Positions 28,826-36,735 of a DNA stretch of 64,000 nucleotides are shown here, one piece after another. Position 1 is the first letter of the stretch, and each line of letters begins with the position of its first letter. The notes beneath the pieces were generated by a model. It was not told the DNA's origin. It worked only from the letters and a program-made list of their open reading frames with translations, and searched no databases. Both the position numbers and the translations under genes were made by a program. The DNA is from a virus: positions 1-64,000 of IMG/VR virus record IMGVR_UViG_3300027977_000033; one strand, given 5' to 3'.

Positions 28826-29106
28826 TCAGTCTCCTCTCCTATATCACTCTCAAACTCCTCGAATTTATTATAAGCGTATTCGAGTAGGTTGAGGGCTTGA
28901 TTAAACTTAACATCGGGGCGTTCGTCTTCGAACAGAATTCCCCCAGCCGAATCAACTATCGAAGGAATGAGACAGAGTTCTTTCTCCATGTCTTGAATGA
29001 CTGGGATGATGACCTCTTGGTTGAACTTCTCCTCCCTTTCGATTGCTTGTTTCTTCACCGCCTTGACACACATCAAGGCGAAAGCGAGAGCATCAGCAGT
29101 TGTCAC
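28801..29106 (-). CDS. Acidic hypothetical protein (101 aa)
   Basis: GTG start that overlaps the upstream stop (GTGA). The 101-residue protein is helical and acidic (NQEVIIPVIQDMEKELCLIP, later ALNLLEYAYNKFEEFESDIG). No recognised domain. It is part of the ATGA/GTGA-linked minus-strand operon. Confidence 0.55.
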   Translation of the reverse strand: MTTADALAFALMCVKAVKKQAIEREEKFNQEVIIPVIQDMEKELCLIPSIVDSAGGILFEDERPDVKFNQALNLLEYAYNKFEEFESDIGEETEWTIQEAD

Positions 29107-29294
29107 GCCTTGGCCTCCCGCATGATTGCCTCGTGAACCTCGGTTGCCAACGGAGCCTGCATGGCTTCCATCAACGAGGTCGGAGCATCATACTCCATGT
29201 CGACCACCATATTGCCTCGAACCGTTCCGGTATAGGGAACGATGTACGAGTCGTCGGCGTAGACAAACAGTAACTCACCTTTGATTTCTTTCAT
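29103..29294 (-). CDS. Small hypothetical protein (63 aa)
   Basis: 63 residues; the first half is strand-like (GELLFVYADDSYIVPYTGTV) and the second helical (LMEAMQAPLATEVHEAIMRE). Its start overlaps the end of the upstream gene by 20 bases. No known family. Confidence 0.55.
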   Translation of the reverse strand: MKEIKGELLFVYADDSYIVPYTGTVRGNMVVDMEYDAPTSLMEAMQAPLATEVHEAIMREAKA

Positions 29295-29448
29295 TACCTT
29301 TTCTTCCTTTCTGGTTTAGTTCCGAGAGTAACCGGTCCGCTTGGATCACGGCATATCTCTCATCAGCACGAGACTCGGACGGAGCCGCATGCATCGCCGC
29401 AAATATAAGGGTGGCGACTAAGTCCCTCTTCGACATTTCTTCTTCCAT
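29275..29448 (-). CDS. Small helical phage protein (57 aa)
   Basis: 57 residues from ATG at 29448, preceded by AGGGGAA. The pattern KRDLVATLIFAAMHAAPS, then ERYAVIQADRLLSEL, resembles a widespread small phage/prophage protein ('R...A....A....... ...YA..AD.LL..L') of unknown function. It overlaps the downstream gene's start by 20 bases. Confidence 0.6.
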   Translation of the reverse strand: MEEEMSKRDLVATLIFAAMHAAPSESRADERYAVIQADRLLSELNQKGRKGNERNQR

Positions 29449-29450
29449 TA

Positions 29451-29693
29451 TTATTCCCCTACCAAAGTTCCCCGAGGACCGAGCTCAACCCACATGGGGA
29501 ACAACTCGCGTTGCTCGCCGGCGGGCCAAGGATGGGGAACGACAACAGCGTTGTGTTTGCTGGCGTCGGCTTGGGCTTGATCAAACTCCGTGTATCCACG
29601 AATGGTATCTGACTTCAAGCCATCGACTAAACCGACCCAAGTATCTTCGATGCTTAAGTAGTTCTTGTCTTCTGTCTTAACTGCGTATGTCAT
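29451..29693 (-). CDS. Small hypothetical protein (80 aa)
   Basis: 80 residues, GAAGGGAG upstream of ATG. Contains NYLSIEDTWVGLVDGLKSDT and a Pro/Trp-rich end (VVPHPWPAGEQRELFPMW). No known family; compact alpha/beta composition. Confidence 0.52.
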   Translation of the reverse strand: MTYAVKTEDKNYLSIEDTWVGLVDGLKSDTIRGYTEFDQAQADASKHNAVVVPHPWPAGEQRELFPMWVELGPRGTLVGE

Positions 29694-29706
29694 AGGCTAA
29701 CTCCCT

Positions 29707-29892
29707 TCAGATTGTTTTAAGTATCTGTTGTACGTTTTCGATATGATCAATTGCTTGATCAAAGGTATGGCAAGGGCAAAGGCCCTCGGCATTCTCATCG
29801 TCACAGGGATTGGCATCGCTATCGCGCAAGTCCCGCAACTCGTCGGCCATAGCTTCTAGCTTGGCGATGAATGCTTTGATTGGTTTCTTCAT
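29707..29892 (-). CDS. Small acidic Cys protein (61 aa)
   Basis: 61 residues. A helical start (KAFIAKLEAMADELRDLRDS) is followed by NPCDDENAEGLCPCHTFD, three Cys and one His that could bind zinc, and a last helix. Function unknown. Confidence 0.55.
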   Translation of the reverse strand: MKKPIKAFIAKLEAMADELRDLRDSDANPCDDENAEGLCPCHTFDQAIDHIENVQQILKTI

Positions 29893-29909
29893 TTAGTTTC
29901 CTTTCTTAT

Positions 29910-30185
29910 TTATAATACCGACAGGTATTTCTTGAGAACCTTGAAGTCTGTCTCAGGAATTTCGTTCTCTTCTTCAGCTTGAATGGTGTTACCGTCTGAC
30001 CAATAACCCATTACGCTTTCGTCTCTTACGTCGTTTACGCTTCCGCCCCTCCAAGTTCTTGCGACTAAATCATTGTATTCAATGGGACACTTAGCCGTTT
30101 TGAACAGGTACTTGGTGTCGTATTCCAAGCTCCCATTGGTTTCTCTGATTGTGGCGATGTAGTATTTTGCTTTTGGTTTCTTCAT
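29910..30185 (-). CDS. Hypothetical protein (91 aa)
   Basis: I chose the ATG at 30185 because it follows a strong GAGGAGG site; an upstream frame extension lacks one. The 91-residue protein starts MKKPKAKYYIATIRETNGSL and is acidic at its end. The sheet-like start and charged helix give no family match. Confidence 0.58.
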   Translation of the reverse strand: MKKPKAKYYIATIRETNGSLEYDTKYLFKTAKCPIEYNDLVARTWRGGSVNDVRDESVMGYWSDGNTIQAEEENEIPETDFKVLKKYLSVL

Positions 30186-30195
30186 TTTTGCCTCC

Positions 30196-30396
30196 TCATT
30201 TCTCCGTTTGTTTTGTATTCGTTGGGTTGAGGGCAAAGATGCTGTCGCGAACGTGGCTTAGACCAGCAATGTAGCCCTTGGCCCAACCCAGTTTTTCGCT
30301 TTGGTAGCAACTCCCCGCTCCCTCTGCGGCTTCTTGCAACCGAGTGAGGTCTTTCGCATATTTCTCAATGAGCGCTCTTCTTTCTTTTAAATTCAT
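30196..30396 (-). CDS. Small helical protein (66 aa)
   Basis: 66 residues, two helices (ERRALIEKYAKDLTRLQEAA and LGWAKGYIAGLSHVRDSIFA). The start overlaps the zinc-ribbon-like gene upstream (ATGA). No known family. Confidence 0.52.
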   Translation of the reverse strand: MNLKERRALIEKYAKDLTRLQEAAEGAGSCYQSEKLGWAKGYIAGLSHVRDSIFALNPTNTKQTEK

Positions 30397-30515
30397 AGTG
30401 TTGCTCCCTTCTTTTCAAAGCAGTCGTCGCAGAAGATGTCGAAGTCGATACTATTAATATCGCGCATCGTGCCGTACTCCTGTGACTTTTCGCATTCGTA
30501 GCATATGTCTTTCAT
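30393..30515 (-). CDS. Zinc-ribbon-like microprotein (40 aa)
   Basis: 40 residues only: CYEC near the N-terminus and FCDDC near residue 30, with an acidic chain between. Two CxxC pairs about 24 residues apart is the zinc-ribbon pattern. Both ends overlap neighbours by ATGA, so the frame is tightly fixed in the operon. Such small zinc proteins may bind host proteins or nucleic acid; target unknown. Confidence 0.62.
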   Translation of the reverse strand: MKDICYECEKSQEYGTMRDINSIDFDIFCDDCFEKKGATL

Positions 30516-30730
30516 AGTGTTGCTCCTGTCTTATGGTCGTTGACCATACTGTTGAGTAAGCCAATCACCTTGGCCTCGAAGGTGTCGATGAATTCACCGC
30601 TCACCCTGGATGGTGGAGCTTTCAATGGGGCGATGCCCATCTCCATCCTCGTCTTGTTACGCTCCTTGAACTTAGCACTAGCCAAGTCCAACGCCGATCG
30701 TTTGACCGCCGCTTTGTTGAGAAGGCTCAT
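30512..30730 (-). CDS. Small basic protein (72 aa)
   Basis: ATG at 30730 overlaps the upstream stop (ATGA), better than a longer in-frame start. Contains RSALDLASAKFKERNKTRME, then VSGEFIDTFEAKVIGLLNSM. Basic start and helical end; no known family. Confidence 0.52.
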   Translation of the reverse strand: MSLLNKAAVKRSALDLASAKFKERNKTRMEMGIAPLKAPPSRVSGEFIDTFEAKVIGLLNSMVNDHKTGATL

Positions 30731-30984
30731 TTGGTTTTTGACCAAGTAAAGAACGGAGGAATCCTCTTGTCGAGGAACTCGCAATGTTCTTTTGGAGACA
30801 TCTTCTTGTGTTTCTTTATGAACTCCTTATCGTTCTTGTTGTAGTCCAAGATGAAGGCCATCTTGTGTATCCGAAGGCAAGTGAAGAAGTTATCCAAGTC
30901 GTGCTTCTCCATCAGCTCGAAGACTTCTTTTCGGAACTCTCTGATCAGTTTATCTTTTCTGTCTAGTTTCTTTATCTGTTTCAT
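30727..30984 (-). CDS. Small Lys-rich protein (85 aa)
   Basis: ATG at 30984 overlaps the upstream methyltransferase-like stop (ATGA). The 85-residue product is Lys/Glu-rich and helical (DRKDKLIREFRKEVFELMEK, later NDKEFIKKHKKMSPKEHCEF). No known family. Confidence 0.52.
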   Translation of the reverse strand: MKQIKKLDRKDKLIREFRKEVFELMEKHDLDNFFTCLRIHKMAFILDYNKNDKEFIKKHKKMSPKEHCEFLDKRIPPFFTWSKTK

Positions 30985-31586
30985 GCTGTTATCCTTTCTG
31001 TTTGTAAGGCTCCCCATTGGGAAGCCATTGCTTTTGCTATACCGTCGAAGGTCTTTGCTCTGTTCTTCTGTCTGTCCTTACCGCCCTTGTTGAACCAGTT
31101 GCCAGGAATCTTGCTACTCTGCGGGTTCTTAACAACCCGTGTCGATCTCAATGGTGGTAGACCCTTGAGCCATAGGCACGTTCGCTTCTGCACGGGATGC
31201 CCGAACTCGTAGGGTTGAATAACTTGGGTGTTGGGTAGCAGGGCGAAGATTTTGGATGGCGTAGGATTCTCGATGGCAATCCTAGGAATGTCGGCATTCC
31301 ATAGTGTCATAAAGAACGCACGTCCTTCCATGCCCTGCTTAAATCTAGCCTTGTTCAGCTTGCCCTTTGGATACAGGAACCTAGCTCCTGCATTGGACAA
31401 GTAGGTGCAAGGGGGATGGGCAATCATTAAGTCCCATCCGTCGTCAAGCACATCTCTCACGTCCCCTTGGTAGTGGGGGCCGAGGGCATCCGTGGGTAAG
31501 ATGTCACAGCTCATAGCCTCGTGGCCTTGAGCAATGAAAGCATCACGGACTGTGCCGGAGTACTCGCATGCTACTAATACTTTCAT
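30981..31586 (-). CDS. Small DNA cytosine methyltransferase-like protein, copy 1
   Basis: 201 residues. A Rossmann-type start (MKVLVACEYSGTVRDAFIAQ), an acidic strand, then DLMIAHPPCTYLSNAG with a Pro-Cys (Cys60) in the position of the m5C catalytic motif, RIAIENP as the ENV-like motif, and FGHPVQKRTCLWLKGLPPL. This set defines a compact C5-methyltransferase-like family frequent in phages. Likely substrate is DNA cytosine, giving protection from restriction, but the small size leaves target recognition unclear. A paralogue lies directly upstream. Confidence 0.72.
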   Translation of the reverse strand: MKVLVACEYSGTVRDAFIAQGHEAMSCDILPTDALGPHYQGDVRDVLDDGWDLMIAHPPCTYLSNAGARFLYPKGKLNKARFKQGMEGRAFFMTLWNADIPRIAIENPTPSKIFALLPNTQVIQPYEFGHPVQKRTCLWLKGLPPLRSTRVVKNPQSSKIPGNWFNKGGKDRQKNRAKTFDGIAKAMASQWGALQTERITA

Positions 31587-31603
31587 ATGTTATCCTTTCT
31601 TTG

Positions 31604-32212
31604 TTAAGCTTCGACCAGTTCGAGAGAACCCCATTGTTTGGCCATAGCCTTGGCGATTCCCTTGAAGGTTGTACTGCGAACCTTCCAGCGATCTTTCCCC
31701 GGCGCTTGCCAATGAATCCGTTGCTGGACTGCGATGGGCAACGCATCAGTCTCGTCTTTGAGATCGGTAGTTGGCTTGAGCTTTGGCAATCCCTTGAGCC
31801 ACAAGCCAGTACCTTTCTTCTCTTTGTGGCCGAACATCCAAGGCTGGATGATCTGGTCGGGGCCACGGCCAACGATATCCTTGGCGTACTTGTGCATGAT
31901 AGGATTCTCGACGGCGATGTGGGGGATGTCGGCCTCAAGCAACTGCTTGAAGAACTCAGCACCAGCCCGCATCTTGTCGAACCTATCCTGCTGTTTGTAT
32001 AGCCAGCACACACCCGAGTTACACAGGTAGGTGCAGGGTGGATGGGCGACCATCAAGTCCCATCCATCATTGATGATATCGAACACACTACCTTGGTAGT
32101 GCGGTCCTTTCTTATCGGTCGGGAGAAGATCGCACGACATAGCGTCGTGTCCTCTTGCGATGAACGCATCCCGAACCGTACCAGAATACTCGCAAGCGAT
32201 AAGTACTTTCAT
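31604..32212 (-). CDS. Small DNA cytosine methyltransferase-like protein, copy 2
   Basis: 202 residues, paralogue of the next downstream gene with the same opening (MKVLIACEYSGTVRDAFIAR) and HPPCTYL with Cys60. It differs in the late motif: KKGTGLWLKGLPKL lacks the Cys of copy 1's KRTCLWL. Tandem duplication followed by divergence is clear. The two may methylate different sites or one may have lost activity. RBS GAAAGGAAG precedes ATG. Confidence 0.72.
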   Translation of the reverse strand: MKVLIACEYSGTVRDAFIARGHDAMSCDLLPTDKKGPHYQGSVFDIINDGWDLMVAHPPCTYLCNSGVCWLYKQQDRFDKMRAGAEFFKQLLEADIPHIAVENPIMHKYAKDIVGRGPDQIIQPWMFGHKEKKGTGLWLKGLPKLKPTTDLKDETDALPIAVQQRIHWQAPGKDRWKVRSTTFKGIAKAMAKQWGSLELVEA

Positions 32213-32214
32213 TA

Positions 32215-32931
32215 TTAGCTTCCTTTCTTATTCTTTTTGTTGTAACCCGTCCAGCCTAATTTTCTTAGGGCTGACAAGGCTTTCGATGCATAGCTCCCTG
32301 CGGGTTGTACACCGTGGATGAGAAGACCGAACGACTTGCCAGACTTGTAAGCGTGGCTGTCATCGTGATCGATCTCGAGTCCCTTGGTCTTCGCTTCCTC
32401 GTGACTGAACACAACCTCGGCAGACTTGAGATTGTGGGCATCGATCAACCAGTCGTGGATACCACCACGGCTAGCGTTGAGGGCGAAGTTCTTGGGTATC
32501 TCACCCAGCTTACTCACCCACAGATGCAGGCTCTTGGTGTAGGCATAGAAGGTACGCAACGGATTCTTCCGTGCGACTTCCATCCAAGCATCGAAGTAGG
32601 ACTCGTTGAAAAAGTCCCCGCTGACGTGGACACGGATGAGGTTGGCCTTCTTGGGAAGGCTAGCCTCGATCAGTTGTGTCATCTGCTCGGTCGTCTTGCC
32701 CTTCAACAACTCGAAGTTGAACCACCGTTGTTCACGGACGTTCTTGTATTGGACTTCGTCCGATGCGGCAAAGCATCTGAACTTGGTATCCAATCCATCT
32801 TGGATTCCGCTTCCGTGTCGACCAGCTCGGGACAAACAATCCTTCGCACCGGGGCAGGAGTAACCTGCGGGCAGACTGAAGGTAAAGATGTTGTTGCCAA
32901 GCTTGGCGTTACCTCTATTGAACTTAAGCAT
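32215..32931 (-). CDS. Gp88-family protein (238 aa)
   Basis: I use the ATG at 32931, which overlaps the upstream gene by 8 bases; an upstream extension is not needed. The text LPAGYSCPGAKDCLSRAG, FRCFAAS, RVHVSGDFFNESYFDAW and FYAYTKSLHLW matches the phage Gp88 family (named after mycobacteriophage gene 88). Three clustered Cys suggest a metal or Fe-S site. Biochemical role is unknown. It sits in an early-type operon next to methyltransferase-like genes. Confidence 0.75.
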   Translation of the reverse strand: MLKFNRGNAKLGNNIFTFSLPAGYSCPGAKDCLSRAGRHGSGIQDGLDTKFRCFAASDEVQYKNVREQRWFNFELLKGKTTEQMTQLIEASLPKKANLIRVHVSGDFFNESYFDAWMEVARKNPLRTFYAYTKSLHLWVSKLGEIPKNFALNASRGGIHDWLIDAHNLKSAEVVFSHEEAKTKGLEIDHDDSHAYKSGKSFGLLIHGVQPAGSYASKALSALRKLGWTGYNKKNKKGS

Positions 32932-33349
32932 TGATGAGCCTTTCTTTCCATTGCTGGAATGTTGGGGGTGTGGTGTTCTCTGCGATACTTCGGATGACTT
33001 CCGCAACATACTGAACTGTACCTACATAGTCAGAGTAGACATCAAACGCCAAGCTACCGTCGGATAAGGCGGATGCTATTCTCCAGCTATTATCTCGGAA
33101 TGAGATGTCGGTGTGACACTTGCTTATCGCATCATAGGAGCCACCAGTATACTGGACTGGCTGCGAGGTCTTATATGTTAGACGAACAGATTTGGAGTCG
33201 TGTTGCCACCTTAACTGGCGGATAGTTATCTGTTTGTCTGGGAACTCATCGGTCACGGTTGAGGACGGGAGTACTTGGTCTAATACAATGTGATGGTTGA
33301 GGAGCTTCGCCAACGCTCCAGATTTAACGGCGATGGGTAATAGTTTCAT
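32924..33349 (-). CDS. Hypothetical protein (141 aa)
   Basis: 141 residues, preceded by GAAAGGAA. The chain alternates strands (KQITIRQLRWQHDSKSVRLT, then WRIASALSDGSLAFDVYSDY) and ends with a helix. No known family. It shares its 3' end with the Gp88-like gene start. Confidence 0.52.
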   Translation of the reverse strand: MKLLPIAVKSGALAKLLNHHIVLDQVLPSSTVTDEFPDKQITIRQLRWQHDSKSVRLTYKTSQPVQYTGGSYDAISKCHTDISFRDNSWRIASALSDGSLAFDVYSDYVGTVQYVAEVIRSIAENTTPPTFQQWKERLINA

Positions 33350-33374
33350 TGGTTATTCCTTTCAAGAATATGAA

Positions 33375-33401
33375 CCCCGCCGTGGAGTTGCCACGACGGG
33401 G
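33375..33401 (-). terminator. Stem-loop between rIIB-like gene and next gene
   Basis: CCCCGCCGTGG and CCACGACGGGG pair as an 11-bp stem with one mismatch around a 5-base loop. It lies just after the rIIB-like stop on the minus strand. The tail after the stem (TTCATATTC) is only weakly T-rich, so it may be a partial terminator or an RNA-stability hairpin. Confidence 0.5.
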
Positions 33402-33412
33402 CTCGGGTTATG

Positions 33413-34258
33413 TTATCGGTTAGCGAGGCTGGACAAGATGTTGCGGATACCCTCAAGGGCTTCCTCGATCTTGTCGTTGTTACTTACGGAGACGGAATCA
33501 CCGTCACCGTATTCATCTTCGTCATCGTACAGGTTTTCGTCGTTAGCAATGGTATTCCGAAGAGCACCATTGAATTCGTCGACCACCTCGTACTGACAGG
33601 TGCGAAGCTTCTGGCATTCGCAATCCGTCGGGACGCTGACGACATCGGCGGGGTTGATCTTGACGATCACGATCTTCTTGTCCCCACCACCGAAGTCTTG
33701 GGCATACTCCAACGAACCAGCGTGGAAGCCGTAAGAGCATCCATTGTTGGCGTCGTCGCATACCTTGCGTCGCTCCATCCGTAGGGTTGAGCCTACTCGG
33801 TTGGAGAACTTGCCCGTGTGATGATCAGTGTAGTCAGCACGGACGGACTTGTATGCCAAGAAGCACCCGTCTGGGGTGACTGGCATACTGCCGTGGGCAA
33901 GGAATGTGTACAGCTCGGTGCGGGCACGACGGCTGTCGTTCCGCTCCAAGTTCTCGAAGAACCGCAGCAACGGGTCGAGTGGCAATCCGTTGCGATGGCA
34001 TTCGAGGATACGCTGAACAAGTACGCCGTGTACTTCTTCGCCGTTGTACTTCACCGAGTTCTCGCCAACCTCAAACGCACCGCCAAGATACTTGGTCAAT
34101 GCGACTCGAGGGTTAAGCAAGTCTACAATCTCCGCCTCGGAAGCACCATCTCGGATTGCGTCCAAGACTGCGTTGTAGTTTCCGTGGGTGGAGGAGAGGG
34201 TGTACGATTGGCCATTGCTGACCACCGTGATACCCTCGGGTGTGATGATGTAGTTCAT
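33413..34258 (-). CDS. rIIB: rIIB-like protein
   Basis: 281 residues. The central block (FLAHGSMPVTPDGCFLAYKS, then DYTDHHTGKFSNRVGS, CSYGFHAGSLEYAQDF and VIVKINPADVVSVPTDC) is the conserved region of T4 rIIB-like proteins. The N-terminus has strand-rich repeats and the C-terminus is acidic. rIIA and rIIB act together at the membrane to protect against prophage-encoded exclusion in T4. It follows rIIA directly, as in T4, and both share the operon. Confidence 0.82.
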   Translation of the reverse strand: MNYIITPEGITVVSNGQSYTLSSTHGNYNAVLDAIRDGASEAEIVDLLNPRVALTKYLGGAFEVGENSVKYNGEEVHGVLVQRILECHRNGLPLDPLLRFFENLERNDSRRARTELYTFLAHGSMPVTPDGCFLAYKSVRADYTDHHTGKFSNRVGSTLRMERRKVCDDANNGCSYGFHAGSLEYAQDFGGGDKKIVIVKINPADVVSVPTDCECQKLRTCQYEVVDEFNGALRNTIANDENLYDDEDEYGDGDSVSVSNNDKIEEALEGIRNILSSLANR

Positions 34259-34280
34259 TGTCTATCTTTCCTTTCTTTGT

Positions 34281-36533
34281 TTATGGTTTCTGAATGATCC
34301 CCAAATAGGAGACCAAATCTTTCGTGGATGAAGCCTTATATTTCTTGAGCCACTCTGAATCACTGTGCCATTTCTCTCGCTGGAGACGAGTCCAACGAAC
34401 CATCGGCCAGCCTCGGAGCAAGACATCGGAGTGATGCTTGACTACGAGATCGTCGTCTGGTTTGAATGACTCGAGTGTCTTGCCAGTCATAAGCTCCTTC
34501 AAATCATAACTCTCGTGTTGCTGGATGAGATGAGCTAAGCTGATGACTTGGCTGGTGTACTTGAAGCCCAACAACTCAACCATTCTCTTGGCTGGGTGCT
34601 GGTCTGGAAGATTGGATTCTCGAATTGCTTTGGGCAAGTCGCCACTCTTCCAGTTGTCGGCGTCCAAGCAAGCATAAGCATCAAAGATGTTACGCTGTTC
34701 GGTATCGCACAAGTCAAACTCGAGCCGACGCCAGACCAGTTCGCCCAAGGCTTGATTGTCCTTGAACATGCGGGTCATAGCATCTCGGAGTCCAACCGCA
34801 AAGAGAACACCGTCCTCGGGTATCTCCTCGCCCTTCTTCTTGGCGAGTAGCCTGCCCTTGAACAACTTGGCTTGAGTCAACTCCTGCACCAGTTTCTTGA
34901 GGTTGCTGTTGCTGGTGCGACTGACACCTACTGGTTCGAACTTCTCAATCTCAATCCACCAATCATCTTCGGTGTACTCCCCATCGATTAGCTTCCAATG
35001 ATCAGACTGCTTGCTGGTATGTCTAGCCAAGTCCATATCCAACTCGAACACCTTACCCTTGGTGTGCTTGGCGTTCTTGTCGTAGGACTGAGCACCGCCG
35101 ACCGTATTGGAAGGAGGCTCGGGTAATGTGTTGTAATCCACATACTTGATCTTGGCTAGCTCCGTGTGGGTCTTGCACAGATCATCCCAATTCTTCTTGG
35201 TCGTGATGACATAGACAGTTGCGTTCTCCTTGATGTGATCGTTGGCATACGCATACTTGAGTCTGCCAGTACGGAAGTGTTTCTTGTCGGGGACAAGGAA
35301 CACTTGCACATATCGATTGACCATAATCGAGTGCGGCGATTCCTGGCGGAGTCTGTTCTTCCCCCAGTTACGCCACCCGCACATCGTCACGGACAGGTCG
35401 GGGTGTACAACATTCGACCCGTCGACTATGACCATCGGCAGTTGGATGACGCCGTCCACCTTCTGACCTTTCCATAGCACCTTGTTCTTGATCTTCTTGA
35501 GCAGGTTCTCCATTCCAGAATTGGAAGTGTAGTGCCGACTCTTGAAGATGTTGGATTCGACGCAAGCATCCCACCAAGTCGGTGCGTTCTGAATGCGTTG
35601 CTCAACGACCTGTGCCAAGCTGTCGATCACCTTCTTAACCTCGGCGGTCAATCGCTTGACGGTCATTGGCGTGTACATCAGAGCCTCACGACTCGGAGCA
35701 ACTTGCAGTCCCCCAACCTCGATCTCGAGGGTGATGCCCAGACTGCTGGCAACCGCCAGCTCATCGGGCAACTTGAAGGAGTTGAAGTTGATTGGATACT
35801 CGACATCGCCCATCACCACAAAAGAATTGGTATTCTCATTGGGGTCTGTAATCCGCCAGTTGTCCTCCATTAAGACGACAGCTTGCGGCACGTTGTTGAT
35901 GCGGAGATGTTCGTCGGGTGTTGCATTGCTCACCGTGGGTTTAACACGGAAGACATTGAACACTTCGACTGCGGTGCTTCTGAATCGGTCGATGTCGTTG
36001 GCCTTGACGGGCAACTTGACCTCGACGCCATTGGGTTCGTCCGTCTCGGACTCCTCCAAGATATCGAAGGCTGGCACACCGAACTCATCTTTGAAGCATA
36101 CCAACACCCACTTCCTACCACCCTTGATGCAGGTGATAGTCCATTGGTCGGTATAGGCTGCGGGTGCTTTGCACCCCAGCCCGAAGCCACCAGTATACTC
36201 ATTGCTGGTAGATTTGTATTCACCAGACGAGCCGTAGCTTGCCATCAGCTTGCCGAACTCGTCGATGTTTAAGCCTAGTCCCTCATCCTTGATAATGAAG
36301 GTCGGCCCAGAAGTGCTTGGAAATGTCACCTTGATTGGCGACTTGTTTCCGCTTGCCTTGTGGGACTCGTTGGCGTTCACGGACAGCTCTCTTATAACCG
36401 CCTTGATTGGGTCTGCATACAGACCCGACAAGATGCCCATTATGTGGGCTCGGTTTGCCAGATTGACTGTGAACTGTGCCCTCTTGCCCAGAGTCTTGGC
36501 CACAGGGTTGAACCTTGACTGCGTTGTGATCAT
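34281..36533 (-). CDS. rIIA: rIIA-like protein with GHKL ATPase domain
   Basis: 750 residues, ATG after GAAAGGAGAAA. The first 150 hold GHKL ATPase motifs: ELSVNANESH (N box), DEGLGL (G1) and GGFGLGCKAP (G2). The rest is long, with mixed helices and no further clear motif, as in rIIA proteins. In T4, rIIA works with rIIB in the membrane and affects lysis inhibition and exclusion. Its 5' end is overlapped by an upstream frame (36283-36735), which is unusual. Confidence 0.82.
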   Translation of the reverse strand: MITTQSRFNPVAKTLGKRAQFTVNLANRAHIMGILSGLYADPIKAVIRELSVNANESHKASGNKSPIKVTFPSTSGPTFIIKDEGLGLNIDEFGKLMASYGSSGEYKSTSNEYTGGFGLGCKAPAAYTDQWTITCIKGGRKWVLVCFKDEFGVPAFDILEESETDEPNGVEVKLPVKANDIDRFRSTAVEVFNVFRVKPTVSNATPDEHLRINNVPQAVVLMEDNWRITDPNENTNSFVVMGDVEYPINFNSFKLPDELAVASSLGITLEIEVGGLQVAPSREALMYTPMTVKRLTAEVKKVIDSLAQVVEQRIQNAPTWWDACVESNIFKSRHYTSNSGMENLLKKIKNKVLWKGQKVDGVIQLPMVIVDGSNVVHPDLSVTMCGWRNWGKNRLRQESPHSIMVNRYVQVFLVPDKKHFRTGRLKYAYANDHIKENATVYVITTKKNWDDLCKTHTELAKIKYVDYNTLPEPPSNTVGGAQSYDKNAKHTKGKVFELDMDLARHTSKQSDHWKLIDGEYTEDDWWIEIEKFEPVGVSRTSNSNLKKLVQELTQAKLFKGRLLAKKKGEEIPEDGVLFAVGLRDAMTRMFKDNQALGELVWRRLEFDLCDTEQRNIFDAYACLDADNWKSGDLPKAIRESNLPDQHPAKRMVELLGFKYTSQVISLAHLIQQHESYDLKELMTGKTLESFKPDDDLVVKHHSDVLLRGWPMVRWTRLQREKWHSDSEWLKKYKASSTKDLVSYLGIIQKP

Positions 36534-36735
36534 TCACTTTCTCCTTTCTTGTTAGGGTTACATTCCATATCGATACCGAGTCGGGGTCTCCGAACCCGAT
36601 CAGATGATTCTTGAGGGGTTCAGCTTCTTCGATTCTCGTGAACAAATAGTTACACGCAAGCACATTGTCCTTATCGAACAAGGCATACGCATCCCATTTC
36701 CTCACGGCATCGTGTACTTTTACTCCCTTACTCAT
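36283..36735 (-). CDS. Hypothetical protein overlapping the rIIA start
   Basis: The frame starts at ATG 36735 with an ATGA overlap to the previous gene. Residues 1-67 look like a genuine small protein (VRKWDAYALFDKDNVLACNY, then LIGFGDPDSVSIWNVTLTRK). The frame then runs 250 bases into rIIA in another frame. The rIIA ribosome site lies inside it. The last part may be a run-on after loss of a stop, or a true overlap; I cannot tell from sequence alone. Confidence 0.5.
   Translation of the reverse strand: MSKGVKVHDAVRKWDAYALFDKDNVLACNYLFTRIEEAEPLKNHLIGFGDPDSVSIWNVTLTRKEKVNDHNAVKVQPCGQDSGQEGTVHSQSGKPSPHNGHLVGSVCRPNQGGYKRAVRERQRVPQGKRKQVANQGDISKHFWADLHYQG

Noticed and set aside
32305-32934. 209-codon plus-strand frame opposite to the Gp88-like gene
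   Set aside because: Shadow of a well-supported minus-strand gene; no ribosome site and no family pattern.
35883-36272. Plus-strand frame opposite to rIIA
   Set aside because: Antisense to conserved GHKL motifs; no start context.
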